From: 2-01-FULL-39-28 sp964436165
GTDB taxonomy: Bacteria > Patescibacteriota > Minisyncoccia > 2-02-FULL-40-12 > GWA2-44-9
NCBI GenBank assembly: GCA_964436165.1
Contig: CAYTBY010000004.1
Coordinates: forward strand, 1-58,796
Length of the DNA: 58,796 nucleotides
Reading direction: 5' to 3'
Shown: piece after piece, positions 1 to 7,698 of the stretch
Layout of the letters: every line of letters begins with the position of its first letter
Numbering within the stretch: position 1 is the first letter of the stretch
Program-made: the position numbers and the translations under genes
The notes under the pieces: generated by a model
Seen by the model: the letters and a program-made list of their open reading frames with translations, nothing else
The model's database searches: none
What the model was told of the DNA's origin: nothing

Positions 1-145
1 GCAGCAGTTCTTTCTCAGAACGATGAACTCCGCCTCCAGTTCCGCTCGGACCTGATTTCTCCTGCTCCAAAGAGGATTTCTTTTCCTGAAGCCGGCGCTC
101 AAGTTCAGCAATATCATGTTCGATTGTAGTTATGTTACTTTCCAT
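1..145 (-). CDS. Partial hypothetical protein, N-terminal 48 residues, coiled-coil start
   Basis: This reading frame starts at an ATG on the minus strand and runs off the left edge of the window without a stop. The visible peptide begins MESNITTIEHDIAELERRLQ and continues with a charged, heptad-like stretch, then a Gly/Ser-rich turn. It suggests a short coiled coil, but the family is not recognisable. It is divergent from the next gene, and the shared upstream gap is about 55 bases. The call rests on the open frame and the ATG only. Confidence 0.45.
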   Translation of the reverse strand, partial: MESNITTIEHDIAELERRLQEKKSSLEQEKSGPSGTGGGVHRSEKELL

Positions 146-153
146 AATATAAA

Positions 154-335
154 TTATACCACGACTGTTTAAAACTTCATATTTCTGTTATCCTATCCCC
201 ATGCCCTCCCAAGAATGCCGACAATTCAAAGAAGACCTGGCTGGCCTTTCTTCCCTCGGGGAAGAGTTTGACCGTCTCTTAAAAACAGCCGTCCCAAGCG
301 GTAAAGAAGAGGAGGTCATACAAAGATGGGAAGAA
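154..335. repeat. 182-bp inverted repeat, left copy
   Basis: This segment recurs as a nearly perfect reverse complement at 2385-2566. It covers the upstream region and first 45 codons of the gene starting at 201. The two copies enclose about 2.05 kb that holds the rest of that gene and the HepT/MntA pair. Recombination between them would invert the enclosed block. Confidence 0.85.
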
Positions 336-1445
336 CTGAAGCAAGAGATGATCAGCAAAAAGGAAGGCTTAAGAGAAAAGCTCTGGCCCTTTCCGGAGTT
401 ATCAAGAACAGAGCTGGAATCCCAATACAATAACCAGATCGAGATTCTTGAGAGAACCGGTCTCTTAACTCATCTGGCTAACGGAGAACTGGGGATTAAA
501 CTAAATAACCCTTCGAATTCCTCAGGGCAAGCCATAGAATACCCTCTGCCTAGCTTTCAGGAAATAACCCGAAGAATACGACCCTCCTTCGCTGAAGCTT
601 CGGAGGGCAAGGAAAAAAGAGAAATCTTAAGAACCAAGATCAGCCAGGGCTTCAATCAGCTCCAGATTACCCCCTTAGTCTCAATTGAGACCCTTAAACA
701 AACCCTCGGCCGTCTTCTAGTAGAACATCATCATAACCATAAACTGTTTAAAACTAAGAGGAATCCTACTGTGCCCTCCGAAGCCTTTGGCGTAGGACGG
801 GAAGACAAAGATGAACTCCTGGATCTAGACCTTAATAACCCGGTCTATCTCTATGACCGGTTCCAAGATAACCCTTTATTAAGATATTACCCCAAGGCCT
901 TTGACCCCGATAATCATCAAGGGATAACCAAAGACCAGCTGATTGCCGAAACTAAGGGTTTTAACGTTATTCTCCAGGAAAAGAACCAATTCCTGCCTCA
1001 AGAGAACGAGAATCAGATCGTCCCTTCGAGTCCCTCAGGGCAAGCTAACCAAGGCAAGCCCAATCAGAGAAAAAGAATAGAAAACAACAAAACCCCCATA
1101 GAATACCTTAACCTTCAGAATCCCGCCTCCGTCCAAGACTTCGGCGAGGCAAAGCAATATCAGCACGAATCCTATCTGACCATTGAAGACTGGCTGATTC
1201 AGTTTATCACCCATCTTGAGCAAACCAACCAAGTATCCAATGACTTGGACGACAATAACGCCGTCTGGCTGCCAGGGAACTATCTGCCTCCTACCCTACA
1301 GGAAAGACGACAAAATACTAGTTCTTCGGGCAGGCTCCCGGACGGCGACTGGCTTCGCGACGATCGCCGGGCCAGGGTTGGTTGGGACGATCCCGGTTTT
1401 CGCTTTCCGGCGTGGGGTGTTCGTGCCGCGGTGAGGGTCTCTTAG
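201..1445 (+). CDS. Hypothetical protein with a DGR-like C-terminal variable domain
   Basis: The first ~340 residues of this 414-aa protein are hydrophilic and match no family I recognise. The last ~40 residues read like the C-type-lectin-fold variable region of diversity-generating retroelement targets: DDRRARVGWDDP, then PAWGVRAAVRVS at the very end. Codons at the presumed variable positions end in C or T (gac, ctt, cgc, gac, gat, ggt, ttt), as expected if a template carried AAC/AAT there. Four short in-frame palindromic inserts interrupt the N-terminal part, for example PSFAEASEG and SNSSGQ. The start is the ATG that is also kept in the inverted copy; a weak TATCCT lies 6 bases before it, so the mRNA may be leaderless. 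No reverse transcriptase or template repeat was seen in the window. Confidence 0.6.
   Translation: MPSQECRQFKEDLAGLSSLGEEFDRLLKTAVPSGKEEEVIQRWEELKQEMISKKEGLREKLWPFPELSRTELESQYNNQIEILERTGLLTHLANGELGIKLNNPSNSSGQAIEYPLPSFQEITRRIRPSFAEASEGKEKREILRTKISQGFNQLQITPLVSIETLKQTLGRLLVEHHHNHKLFKTKRNPTVPSEAFGVGREDKDELLDLDLNNPVYLYDRFQDNPLLRYYPKAFDPDNHQGITKDQLIAETKGFNVILQEKNQFLPQENENQIVPSSPSGQANQGKPNQRKRIENNKTPIEYLNLQNPASVQDFGEAKQYQHESYLTIEDWLIQFITHLEQTNQVSNDLDDNNAVWLPGNYLPPTLQERRQNTSSSGRLPDGDWLRDDRRARVGWDDPGFRFPAWGVRAAVRVS
1342..1445 (+). other. Putative DGR variable region (VR)
   Basis: This 3' terminal stretch is GC-rich and strikingly poor in A compared with the A-rich codons just upstream. Most codons expected to vary end in C or T. 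The encoded peptide has the W-x(n)-RR-x-RV-x-WDDP-x(n)-GVR-x-AV pattern of DGR targets. Adenine depletion at the end of a gene is what A-specific mutagenic retrohoming leaves behind. No matching template repeat was seen in the window. Confidence 0.55.
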
Positions 1446-1553
1446 GCTTAAGACTTTTCTTCTTATCTCTTTTCTTATCCCTTAATCTTATTCCTTTCTT
1501 CGAAATTTTTTATGGAAATCTTTGAAGCCTGGCTTGTCGATCTTTCTATATAA

Positions 1554-1976
1554 CTATTGCCGAGAAATAAAATTCAAAATAATCTTTATATAGTCCCGAT
1601 AAGCTGGGATAAACTCTTTGGCTGATTCGTAGAATTTCTTATAGTCCTCGTCAAAATCATATTCATGGACAAGTATATTGCGCAGTTTGGCACTAATTAT
1701 CAACTGCGAAAGCGTCTTTTCTTCAAAAATCCCCAATTTTGCCAAATTGCTGAATGACGAACGATAAGAGTCTGGGGTTTCGCTAGTCCTTTCTATCAGA
1801 ATAGTCGTATTAACATCGCTCGCTAGTTCTACGATGAGCTGAAAATCTCGTTCCGCCGCTCGAATGGAAATCATATCTGAATAAGTAGCCGAAAACGGCT
1901 TTGACAGTAAGTTTTCAAGTTCATTTAGCAAAGCCGCTATTTGTTCTAATTTTTTATGGATTATTTCAATACCCAT
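1554..1976 (-). CDS. HepT-like HEPN toxin (DUF86)
   Basis: This 140-aa all-helical protein carries the HEPN RNase signature RX4HXY as RNILVHEY near residue 108. HepT proteins are RNA-cleaving toxins; their partner MntA inactivates them by adding AMP to the tyrosine of this motif. The upstream gene, three bases away, encodes that partner type, so the two form one operon in antitoxin-first order. The length fits the family. The substrate in this organism is unknown. Confidence 0.8.
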   Translation of the reverse strand: MGIEIIHKKLEQIAALLNELENLLSKPFSATYSDMISIRAAERDFQLIVELASDVNTTILIERTSETPDSYRSSFSNLAKLGIFEEKTLSQLIISAKLRNILVHEYDFDEDYKKFYESAKEFIPAYRDYIKIILNFISRQ

Positions 1977-1979
1977 TTT

Positions 1980-2330
1980 TTATTTAATACCGGCATTTAG
2001 AACTTCCGCCCGACGTAGCCTGAATTTAGCCGTATCTTGATAGCGTTTCCAAGCAAGTACCTTAAAGCGAAGGAAATCGTATTCTGTTCCTGATAAAAGC
2101 CGGCCGGTTTGGGCAATAGAATGCTGTAATAGCGGCGAAGCGGTATTTAGGTCTACTAAATCGATCAGATCTGAAGAGATATGCATATCCTTGGCTATTT
2201 GTTCTGATACTTCTTCCTTGTCTTTTATAGAAAGGGGGTGATCAGCCAAAACAGCCACATCAATGTCGGATGTAGGTCTTGTATTTCCCGATATTTGAGA
2301 ACCGAAAAGAATTATCAGATTTGTTTTCAT
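1980..2330 (-). CDS. MntA-like minimal nucleotidyltransferase antitoxin
   Basis: The protein (116 aa) shows the nucleotidyltransferase motif GSX10DXD as GSQISGNTRPTSDID near its N-terminus. Proteins of this type neutralise HepT by AMPylation. The Asp pair binds the metal. The gene lies three bases upstream of the HepT-like gene. An 18-bp AT-rich palindrome sits just upstream of the start and overlaps a possible -10 box, which suggests autorepression. The C-terminal third (after about residue 80) is basic and longer than in the pair at 18.6 kb. Confidence 0.8.
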   Translation of the reverse strand: MKTNLIILFGSQISGNTRPTSDIDVAVLADHPLSIKDKEEVSEQIAKDMHISSDLIDLVDLNTASPLLQHSIAQTGRLLSGTEYDFLRFKVLAWKRYQDTAKFRLRRAEVLNAGIK

Positions 2331-2339
2331 AGAATAAAA

Positions 2340-2357
2340 ATATCATAATTATGATAT
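2340..2357. promoter_or_regulatory. Palindrome in the mntA-hepT promoter region
   Basis: ATATCATAATTATGATAT is a perfect 18-bp palindrome 10 bases upstream of the mntA-like start. It contains TATGAT-type -10 sequences on both strands. It resembles, but is not, the 18-bp palindrome found repeatedly around 35-37 kb. An operator role is inferred from position. Confidence 0.4.
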
Positions 2358-2378
2358 AGAAACAATATGGTGTATGTT

Positions 2379-2519
2379 TTACCATTCTTCCCATCTTTGT
2401 ATGACCTCCTCTTCTTTACCGCTTGGGACGGCTGTTTTTAAGAGACGGTCAAACTCTTCCCCGAGGGAAGAAAGGCCAGCCAGGTCTTCTTTGAATTGTC
2501 GGCATTCTTGGGAGGGCAT
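2379..2519 (-). pseudogene. Truncated inverted copy of the DGR-like gene start
   Basis: The first 45 codons match the gene at 201 exactly, including the upstream sequence, then the frame ends in a stop one codon after the repeat boundary. It is the coding part of the right inverted-repeat copy. It may be a relic of duplication or an inactive alternative 5' end. Confidence 0.75.
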
Positions 2520-2566
2520 GGGGATAGGATAACAGAAATATGAAGTTTTAAACAGTCGTGGTATAA
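2385..2566. repeat. 182-bp inverted repeat, right copy
   Basis: Reverse complement of 154-335. Its outer end reaches the promoter region of the glycosyltransferase gene at 2604, and its inner end abuts the region upstream of the mntA-like gene. Confidence 0.85.
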
Positions 2567-2603
2567 GATAATAAATTTTATGTTAAAATAATTATAGTTA
2601 TAC

Positions 2604-4316
2604 ATGAACAAGGGGGTCAACAAAGAATTTATTATCTTTTTAGTTATTATGGCCGTGGCCGTATTTTTTCGTTTCTATCAGTTGGATTTAGTTCCGCCGG
2701 GCTTATGGCCCGATGAAGCGGCTAATGGCGTCGACGCCTTAAAAGTGCTGGATGAATGTCGAAATGTCGAAATGTCGAAATGTCTTAGCAAGTTTAAGAT
2801 ATTCTATCCGGCCAATAACGGACGGGAAGGATTGTTTATAAATCTCCAGGCATTTTCTATAGCCATATTCAGAGTTGAACCCTGGGCCTTGCGCCTAGTT
2901 TCAGCGATTATGGGCGTTCTGACCATAGCCGGTCTTTATCTGTTAACTCGGTATATTTTTAACTGGCGAATAGCCGCTGTATCAAGCTTTTTCCTGGCCA
3001 TATCATTCTGGCATGTTAACTTTTCTCGGATCGGCTTCCGGGCAATCATGCTGCCCCTTATTTTAGTTTGGGGATTTTACTTTTTATGGCGTGGCCTGCG
3101 AAACGGCCGTTTGAGGGACTTTTTTATTGCCGGCCTTATCACTGGACTAGGTTTTTATACTTATTTTTCATTCCGGATAGCTCCCTTGATCGGACTTATA
3201 CTTTTCTGGAATTATTGGTCATACATTAAAAAAGATTTTTCTTTTTCCAAATATGAACACACCAGAAACCACCTTCTTCGAGGCTTTGCTCTTTTAGTCC
3301 TGACAACAATAATTATAGCTCTGCCGATGATGGTGTATTTTTACGTCCATCCAGATGACTTTCTAAAACGAGAAGGCCGGCCGATATCGGTATTTGCCCA
3401 GGAAAAACCAATCAAGGAATTAGGAATTAGTATAGTTAGGACATTAGGAATGTTCAATTTTACCGGAGACCAAAACCAGCGCCACAATATTCCCGGTTGG
3501 CCGGAATTGTCTCTGCCGATCGGAATTTTATTTATAGCCGGATTTTTGAAAGAGTTATTCCATTGGCTTTCAAGAAAACACGGCCCTCCTTCGCCCAAAG
3601 GCTTCCTCCTTCGCCAAGGCTTCGGAGGACAAGTCGGAGGACACAGCCACTTTTCAACCGTGCACACTTTTCTTTTCAGCTGGTTCTTGGTAATGCTTCT
3701 GCCAGGTTTCTTATCAATCGAAGCCCCTCATGCTTTGCGGGTTATCGGCGTTGTACCGGTCGTAATGATATTCGCCGCCATCGGCTTCTGGTGGTTCGTT
3801 AATCTTATTTCTCGGCTCTACCGAGTTTACGATCCCCACTACCAATTTGATAAGCAAACATACAATCACGAAGCCAAAATACTTATTTCAATCACGGCTT
3901 TAGTCTTTCTTATTTCACTTGGATTTTTAGAATATTCAAGATATTTTATAAGTTGGGGCCTTAACCCAAAAACTAAAGAGGCATTTACCCAAAAATATAT
4001 TGATATCGCTGAATATTTGAACATGATAGACGTTGAGGTGCCAAAATATATTTTAGTTAATGAGGGCGACGTTTTGGTTGATAAAGTACCTAATAATGCC
4101 CAAACGATTAAATATCTAACCAGCACCCACAACCAACAATGCTCAATTCAAAATCAGATATACTATCTGCCTCCCAACCAGCTTTCAACTTTCAGGTTTC
4201 CAGCCCATTATTTCTTAATACCCCTTGCTACTGACCATGAACTTGAAACAACCTTAATTAACCGGCATTATTTATACAAAACACCCCATGAATCTTTCAC
4301 TATTTTCAGCAAATAA
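2604..4316 (+). CDS. GT39/PMT-like integral membrane glycosyltransferase
   Basis: This 570-aa protein has many hydrophobic helices and the short acidic motif after helix 1, PPGLWPDEAANG, typical of the dolichyl-phosphate-mannose mannosyltransferase/ArnT superfamily. Such enzymes move sugars from polyprenyl-phosphate donors to proteins or lipids on the outer face of the membrane. The acidic residues of this loop are the presumed catalytic ones. A Pro/Gly-rich insert near residues 328-346 is a palindromic element, and a small trinucleotide-like repeat encodes VEMSKCLSK near residue 55. It is followed after 5 bases by a second enzyme of the same type, so both are probably cotranscribed. TATAGT lies 5 bases before the ATG. 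The acceptor is unknown. Confidence 0.7.
   Translation: MNKGVNKEFIIFLVIMAVAVFFRFYQLDLVPPGLWPDEAANGVDALKVLDECRNVEMSKCLSKFKIFYPANNGREGLFINLQAFSIAIFRVEPWALRLVSAIMGVLTIAGLYLLTRYIFNWRIAAVSSFFLAISFWHVNFSRIGFRAIMLPLILVWGFYFLWRGLRNGRLRDFFIAGLITGLGFYTYFSFRIAPLIGLILFWNYWSYIKKDFSFSKYEHTRNHLLRGFALLVLTTIIIALPMMVYFYVHPDDFLKREGRPISVFAQEKPIKELGISIVRTLGMFNFTGDQNQRHNIPGWPELSLPIGILFIAGFLKELFHWLSRKHGPPSPKGFLLRQGFGGQVGGHSHFSTVHTFLFSWFLVMLLPGFLSIEAPHALRVIGVVPVVMIFAAIGFWWFVNLISRLYRVYDPHYQFDKQTYNHEAKILISITALVFLISLGFLEYSRYFISWGLNPKTKEAFTQKYIDIAEYLNMIDVEVPKYILVNEGDVLVDKVPNNAQTIKYLTSTHNQQCSIQNQIYYLPPNQLSTFRFPAHYFLIPLATDHELETTLINRHYLYKTPHESFTIFSK
3584..3643. repeat. Palindromic elements inside the GT39 gene
   Basis: Two or three overlapping units of the CCTTCGCC...GGCTTCGGAGG family sit in frame and encode a Gly/Pro/Phe-rich loop between predicted membrane helices. 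Confidence 0.6.
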
Positions 4317-4321
4317 TTCTC

Positions 4322-6118
4322 ATGAATAAATATTCTCTCGATTTAATAGCCCTAATTATCGTGGCCGTGGCTTTAGTTCTGGCCATAACCAGCGTCTGGA
4401 ATGATACGCCGATAGTTGATGAGATACCCCACATCGGAGCCGGTTATTCTTATGTCGCCAAGCTCGACCATCGTTTGAATCCTGAGCACCCTCCCTTAGC
4501 CAAAGATTTAGCCGGTTTATCCTTAAAAATATACGGCATAAATGACGGCCCGGCTTTTGAAAGCCGTTTTTGGCAAAAAGATATAAACGGTCAATGGGAA
4601 TTCGGCCGAAAACTAATATTTAACTCCGGCAATGACCCGATGAGAGTGAGCCGGTTTGCCAAAATGCCGATGTTAATTTTCTTCATAATCTCGGCGATTA
4701 TAGTTTTTGCCTGGGCCAGACAAATATCCGGCTATTTTGCCGCCTCAATGGCTCTGTTCCTATTTGCCCTCTCGCCCACTGTCCTTGCTCATGCAAGATT
4801 TGTAACTACCGATGTCCCGGCGCTTTTCGGAGTGCTTCTATCGTCTTATTTTTTCATCCACTATCTTAAGAATAAGAACAAAAAAAATCTTGCTGCAGCC
4901 GGCATTGCTTTTGGCATCGCCGAACTAACAAAGTTTTCTTTATTTTTATTAGTCCCGTTTTTTTTGGCCCTTTCTATTATTTATGCTCTTTTGAATTTTA
5001 AAGAAAAAAAGATACTACATACTACATACTACATACTACATACTATTCTTATCATTGTCATCGGCTACGTTTTTGTCGTCTGGCCGGTTTATGTCCTCCA
5101 CACCTGGAATTATCCGCCTGAGCTTCAGCACCAGCATACAGAAAATATGCTAAGCACTTATGGCACACGTTCAATCGCTGAAACAGTTATTTATCTATCC
5201 GATAAGCCGATCATTCGGGGTTTGGCTGAATATGGCCTGGGGCTTTTGATGGTTACCCAGCGCTCTGTCGGCGGTAATACCACTTACTTTATGGGTGAAA
5301 TTCGCAACTGGGCCTGGCCCCAATATTTTCCCATTGTTTACTTCATCAAAGAACCTCTCTCATTTTGGCTTTTGTTAACAATCGCATTTTTATACTTTGG
5401 AGCCAAAATTAAAATTACAAATTACAAATTACAAATTACAAAAATTCGAGATTGGTCTCGCAATAACTTCGAAAAATTATTCATGTTAGCCTGGATCCTT
5501 CTTTACTGGTTTGTCAGCATCAGATCAAATCTAAATATCGGCGTCCGCCACCTGATGCCCGTCTATGGATTTACGTTTATACTTTTAGCCGGTGTACTAG
5601 TTAAAATAACTACTTTAATCAATTCGAAAAAGATCCTTACTACTTACTACTTACTACTTACTACTCTCTTCGGATGGTACTTATATGAAAACTTATCCGT
5701 TTACCCCTACTATCTAACCTATTTTAACCAAGTTGCTGGCGGACCTTCGGGAGGTTACAGGTATGTCGTTGACTCTAATTTGGATTGGGGGCAGGACCTG
5801 AAACGTTTAACCGATTGGGTTGAAAATCCGCCAGCTGGCGGAAATATTAATAAAATAAGCTTGGACTATTTCGGCTGGTCAGATCAGACATATTTCTTGA
5901 AAGAAAAGCTTGTTTGGATATCATCTGGAAAATATAAAAATGCCAATGAGTTTCTTCTGGATAATCCGGACGGCGGATATATCGCCGTCTCAGCCAGTTT
6001 CTACATGGGTTCATTTGAAAAACCAGAAACATCTTATGCTTGGCTTGAAAACTATAAACCCGTAACCGTCATCGGGAACAGTATTTTTGTCTGGTATATA
6101 TCTCCACTTCTTCGCTAA
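4322..6118 (+). CDS. GT39/PMT-like membrane glycosyltransferase, second copy
   Basis: This 598-aa multi-helix protein has two family hallmarks: the early loop DEIPHIGAGYSY followed by RLNPEHPPLAKDLAG, and the C-terminal YPYYLTYFNQ / DSNLDWGQDL region. These belong to the PMT_2 (ArnT-like) family of polyprenyl-phosphate sugar transferases. It starts 5 bases after the preceding enzyme, so the two are an operon and probably act in the same surface-glycosylation pathway. Three short tandem repeats are translated in frame (TACTACA units near 5020, AAATTAC units near 5410, TACTTAC units near 5640), giving Tyr/Thr/Leu-rich loops. It converges with the ncRNA on the other strand. Confidence 0.75.
   Translation: MNKYSLDLIALIIVAVALVLAITSVWNDTPIVDEIPHIGAGYSYVAKLDHRLNPEHPPLAKDLAGLSLKIYGINDGPAFESRFWQKDINGQWEFGRKLIFNSGNDPMRVSRFAKMPMLIFFIISAIIVFAWARQISGYFAASMALFLFALSPTVLAHARFVTTDVPALFGVLLSSYFFIHYLKNKNKKNLAAAGIAFGIAELTKFSLFLLVPFFLALSIIYALLNFKEKKILHTTYYILHTILIIVIGYVFVVWPVYVLHTWNYPPELQHQHTENMLSTYGTRSIAETVIYLSDKPIIRGLAEYGLGLLMVTQRSVGGNTTYFMGEIRNWAWPQYFPIVYFIKEPLSFWLLLTIAFLYFGAKIKITNYKLQITKIRDWSRNNFEKLFMLAWILLYWFVSIRSNLNIGVRHLMPVYGFTFILLAGVLVKITTLINSKKILTTYYLLLTTLFGWYLYENLSVYPYYLTYFNQVAGGPSGGYRYVVDSNLDWGQDLKRLTDWVENPPAGGNINKISLDYFGWSDQTYFLKEKLVWISSGKYKNANEFLLDNPDGGYIAVSASFYMGSFEKPETSYAWLENYKPVTVIGNSIFVWYISPLLR
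5410..5441. repeat. Tandem AAATTAC-type repeat within a coding region
   Basis: Four heptamer units encode NYKLQIT-like residues in a cytoplasmic or external loop of the glycosyltransferase. Similar units occur intergenically near 11.1 kb, so this is a general repeat type that has also entered the gene. Confidence 0.7.
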
Positions 6119-6140
6119 AAGCTTCGAAGTGCACAGCTCT

Positions 6141-6690
6141 AAAATAAAACGACCCTCGGATCCACCGCAACTTATGTGCGTAGAAACCGAGGGTAGCAAA
6201 CTGGCTTTAATTTCAAAGACTCGTGCCAGCAAATACAGTCAAGGCTCTGCCATCTGCCTTGAGGATCGGGGTTGTCCCCGATTAGGTGGCCAGCGACAAC
6301 ACCCATCAAGGTCAGGGAGCGACCGAGTTCATCCCGATCCGTTACTCCCCATAACAGCTGTCGCGGCCATTTCGACGCAAGAACTGCCGACCAACTATGA
6401 GTCCCTGACCCACAGCTCTAATTAGGTCTTTGATCCGCGCAGTTCCTGCAATTTGATTAGCCCAAACCCTTCAACTTAGCTCAGGGTAAAGAGCTCGAAG
6501 AAGCCAATAAACAAGAAACTTACTTTTACGTAGAGATCCCGAAGACATGTTTATAGTCTTTATTTACAATCTTTTAAGGCCTAGTTTATCTTACTTGAAT
6601 GCCTAGATTTGTAGAGTTTTATTGGCTTTTCCGAGCCCTCTGGCCAGCTGAACTGGCCTAAAGACTCGTTTTGATAAGGTACTTATTATT
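6141..6690 (-). ncRNA. Unassigned structured ncRNA, about 550 nt
   Basis: No credible protein gene covers this gap, but the minus strand folds strongly. Visible helices include an early GGCCAG/CTGGCC hairpin, a long pairing of AGCCAATAAA with TTTATTGGCT extended by AGGGCTCG with CGAGCTCT, GGCCGCGACA with TGTCGCTGGCC, ATCGGGG/CCCCGAT, CAAGGC/GCCTTG and CTGGC/GCCAG. A consensus promoter precedes it and a terminator-like hairpin with a T-tract ends it. I do not see tmRNA, RNase P or SRP signatures. A stretch near 6430-6350 loosely resembles a group I intron core (P3 GGCUAAU with GUUGGUC; P7 GGGACUC with GAGUC), but this is weak. A palindromic mini-element (6469-6492) sits inside it. Confidence 0.6.
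6152..6194 (-). terminator. Hairpin terminator of the ncRNA
   Basis: An 8-bp stem, ACCCTCGG with CCGAGGGT, closes a loop of about 27 nt and is followed on the minus strand by a GTTTTATTTT tract. The large loop is unusual for an intrinsic terminator. Confidence 0.5.
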
Positions 6691-6696
6691 ACTTCC

Positions 6697-6725
6697 AGTA
6701 TAGCAAATCCCACTATAAAAGTCAA
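6697..6725 (-). promoter_or_regulatory. Sigma-70 promoter of the ncRNA
   Basis: TTGACT and TATACT are separated by exactly 17 bases on the minus strand, predicting a transcript start near 6690. It lies after the dnaJ stop, so the RNA is independent of the heat-shock genes. Confidence 0.75.
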
Positions 6726-6772
6726 GTAGCCCAGCCCGAGATCGCGGAAAATTAAACATAAGCAAGGGAAAT

Positions 6773-7591
6773 TTATCTGAGTTTCAGATTTATCACCAGA
6801 TCCCCTGGCGGTTGGCCTTCTTTCCCGGTATTGCCGCCTTTTGGAATAACAACCGAATAATTGTTTTCAAGATATTCAGGAATTCTTATTTCCAGTTTCC
6901 TTTTCGTTTTTACTCTGCCCGAACCAGAGCAAATACGACATTCTTTTTCCGGCAGTTTTCTTTTGCCGTGGCATTTCGGACAAATTCCGATTCTCGTAAA
7001 GACGCCGAAGGCGCTCTTGGTTGTCTGCCTAACCTGGCCGGCTCCGCCGCAGGTTCCGCAATTGATCAGCTTGTATCCCTTTTCCACGCCACCGCCATCA
7101 CATGATTCGCACTTATCCAGAACCGAATATTCAAAAATTTTTGTAGTTCCCAGATCCTTTTTACCAATATGAGCTTCTAGGTAAATATCCTCACCTTTAG
7201 CTGGCTCTTCCTGATATGCCGGCCGAGCGTAGCCTCCGCCGCCCATCATATCGGAAAAGGCCTCAAAAATATCTTCGAATCCTCCCCCGCTTCGTCCTCC
7301 CCGAAATCCGCCGAATATATCAGAAAAATCAAAATCTTGTCCTCCATAGGCGGATCCGCCTCCGGCGGAAAAAGCACCATCGTTATAGGCAGAACCAAAA
7401 TTGTCATAGCTCGAACGCTTTCTGGGGTCAGATAAAACCTGATAGGCCTCGTTAACCTCTTTGAATTTCGCCTCATTCCCGCCCTGCTTGTCGGGATGAT
7501 ATTGATGGGCCATCTTGCGGTAAGCCTTCTTAACCTCCTCTTCGGACGCGGTTCTTGGTATGCCTAATATTTGATAATAGTCGTGTGGCAT
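6773..7591 (-). CDS. dnaJ: DnaJ (Hsp40) co-chaperone, short form
   Basis: The J domain (residues 1-66) has the HPD tripeptide in YHPDKQGG, which stimulates DnaK ATPase. A Gly/Phe-rich segment (about 67-130) and four zinc-binding CxxC repeats follow (CESC, CGTC, CPKC, CRIC, about 160-225). At 272 aa it is roughly 100 residues shorter than usual DnaJ and ends soon after the zinc domain, so most of the C-terminal substrate-binding and dimerisation part is missing. A repeat-containing gap and an unrelated membrane gene separate it from dnaK. The C-terminus reads naturally to its stop, so this may be a genuine short form. Confidence 0.9.
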   Translation of the reverse strand: MPHDYYQILGIPRTASEEEVKKAYRKMAHQYHPDKQGGNEAKFKEVNEAYQVLSDPRKRSSYDNFGSAYNDGAFSAGGGSAYGGQDFDFSDIFGGFRGGRSGGGFEDIFEAFSDMMGGGGYARPAYQEEPAKGEDIYLEAHIGKKDLGTTKIFEYSVLDKCESCDGGGVEKGYKLINCGTCGGAGQVRQTTKSAFGVFTRIGICPKCHGKRKLPEKECRICSGSGRVKTKRKLEIRIPEYLENNYSVVIPKGGNTGKEGQPPGDLVINLKLR

Positions 7592-7600
7592 AGTTTAAAA

Positions 7601-7694
7601 TAAATTTTTTAATTTAGAATTTTTAATTTTTATTGAATTTATAATTTTAAAATTAGTCATTGAAAATTGATTGAAAATTTTAAATTAAAAATTG
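7601..7694. repeat. AT-rich interspersed repeat, copy 1
   Basis: This roughly 90-bp AT-rich block (TTTAATTTAGAATTTTTAA...TCATTGAAAATTGATTG) recurs in inverted orientation at 31480-31573. Related, more diverged sequences occur near 11.75 kb and 42.4 kb. It lies between dnaJ and the upstream membrane gene. Confidence 0.75.
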
Positions 7695-7698
7695 GAAA

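Noticed and set aside
1446..1553. DGR template repeat or accessory gene directly after the variable region.
   Set aside because: The stretch is AT-rich, has no similarity to the variable region and encodes nothing.
6087..6425. 112-aa plus-strand frame over the ncRNA.
   Set aside because: Composition is that of a structured RNA read antisense; it overlaps the 3' end of the glycosyltransferase gene and has no start signal.
6141..6690. tmRNA, RNase P or SRP RNA.
   Set aside because: No tRNA-like ends or T-loop, no GAGGAAAGUCC-type segment and no SRP apical loop were found on either strand.
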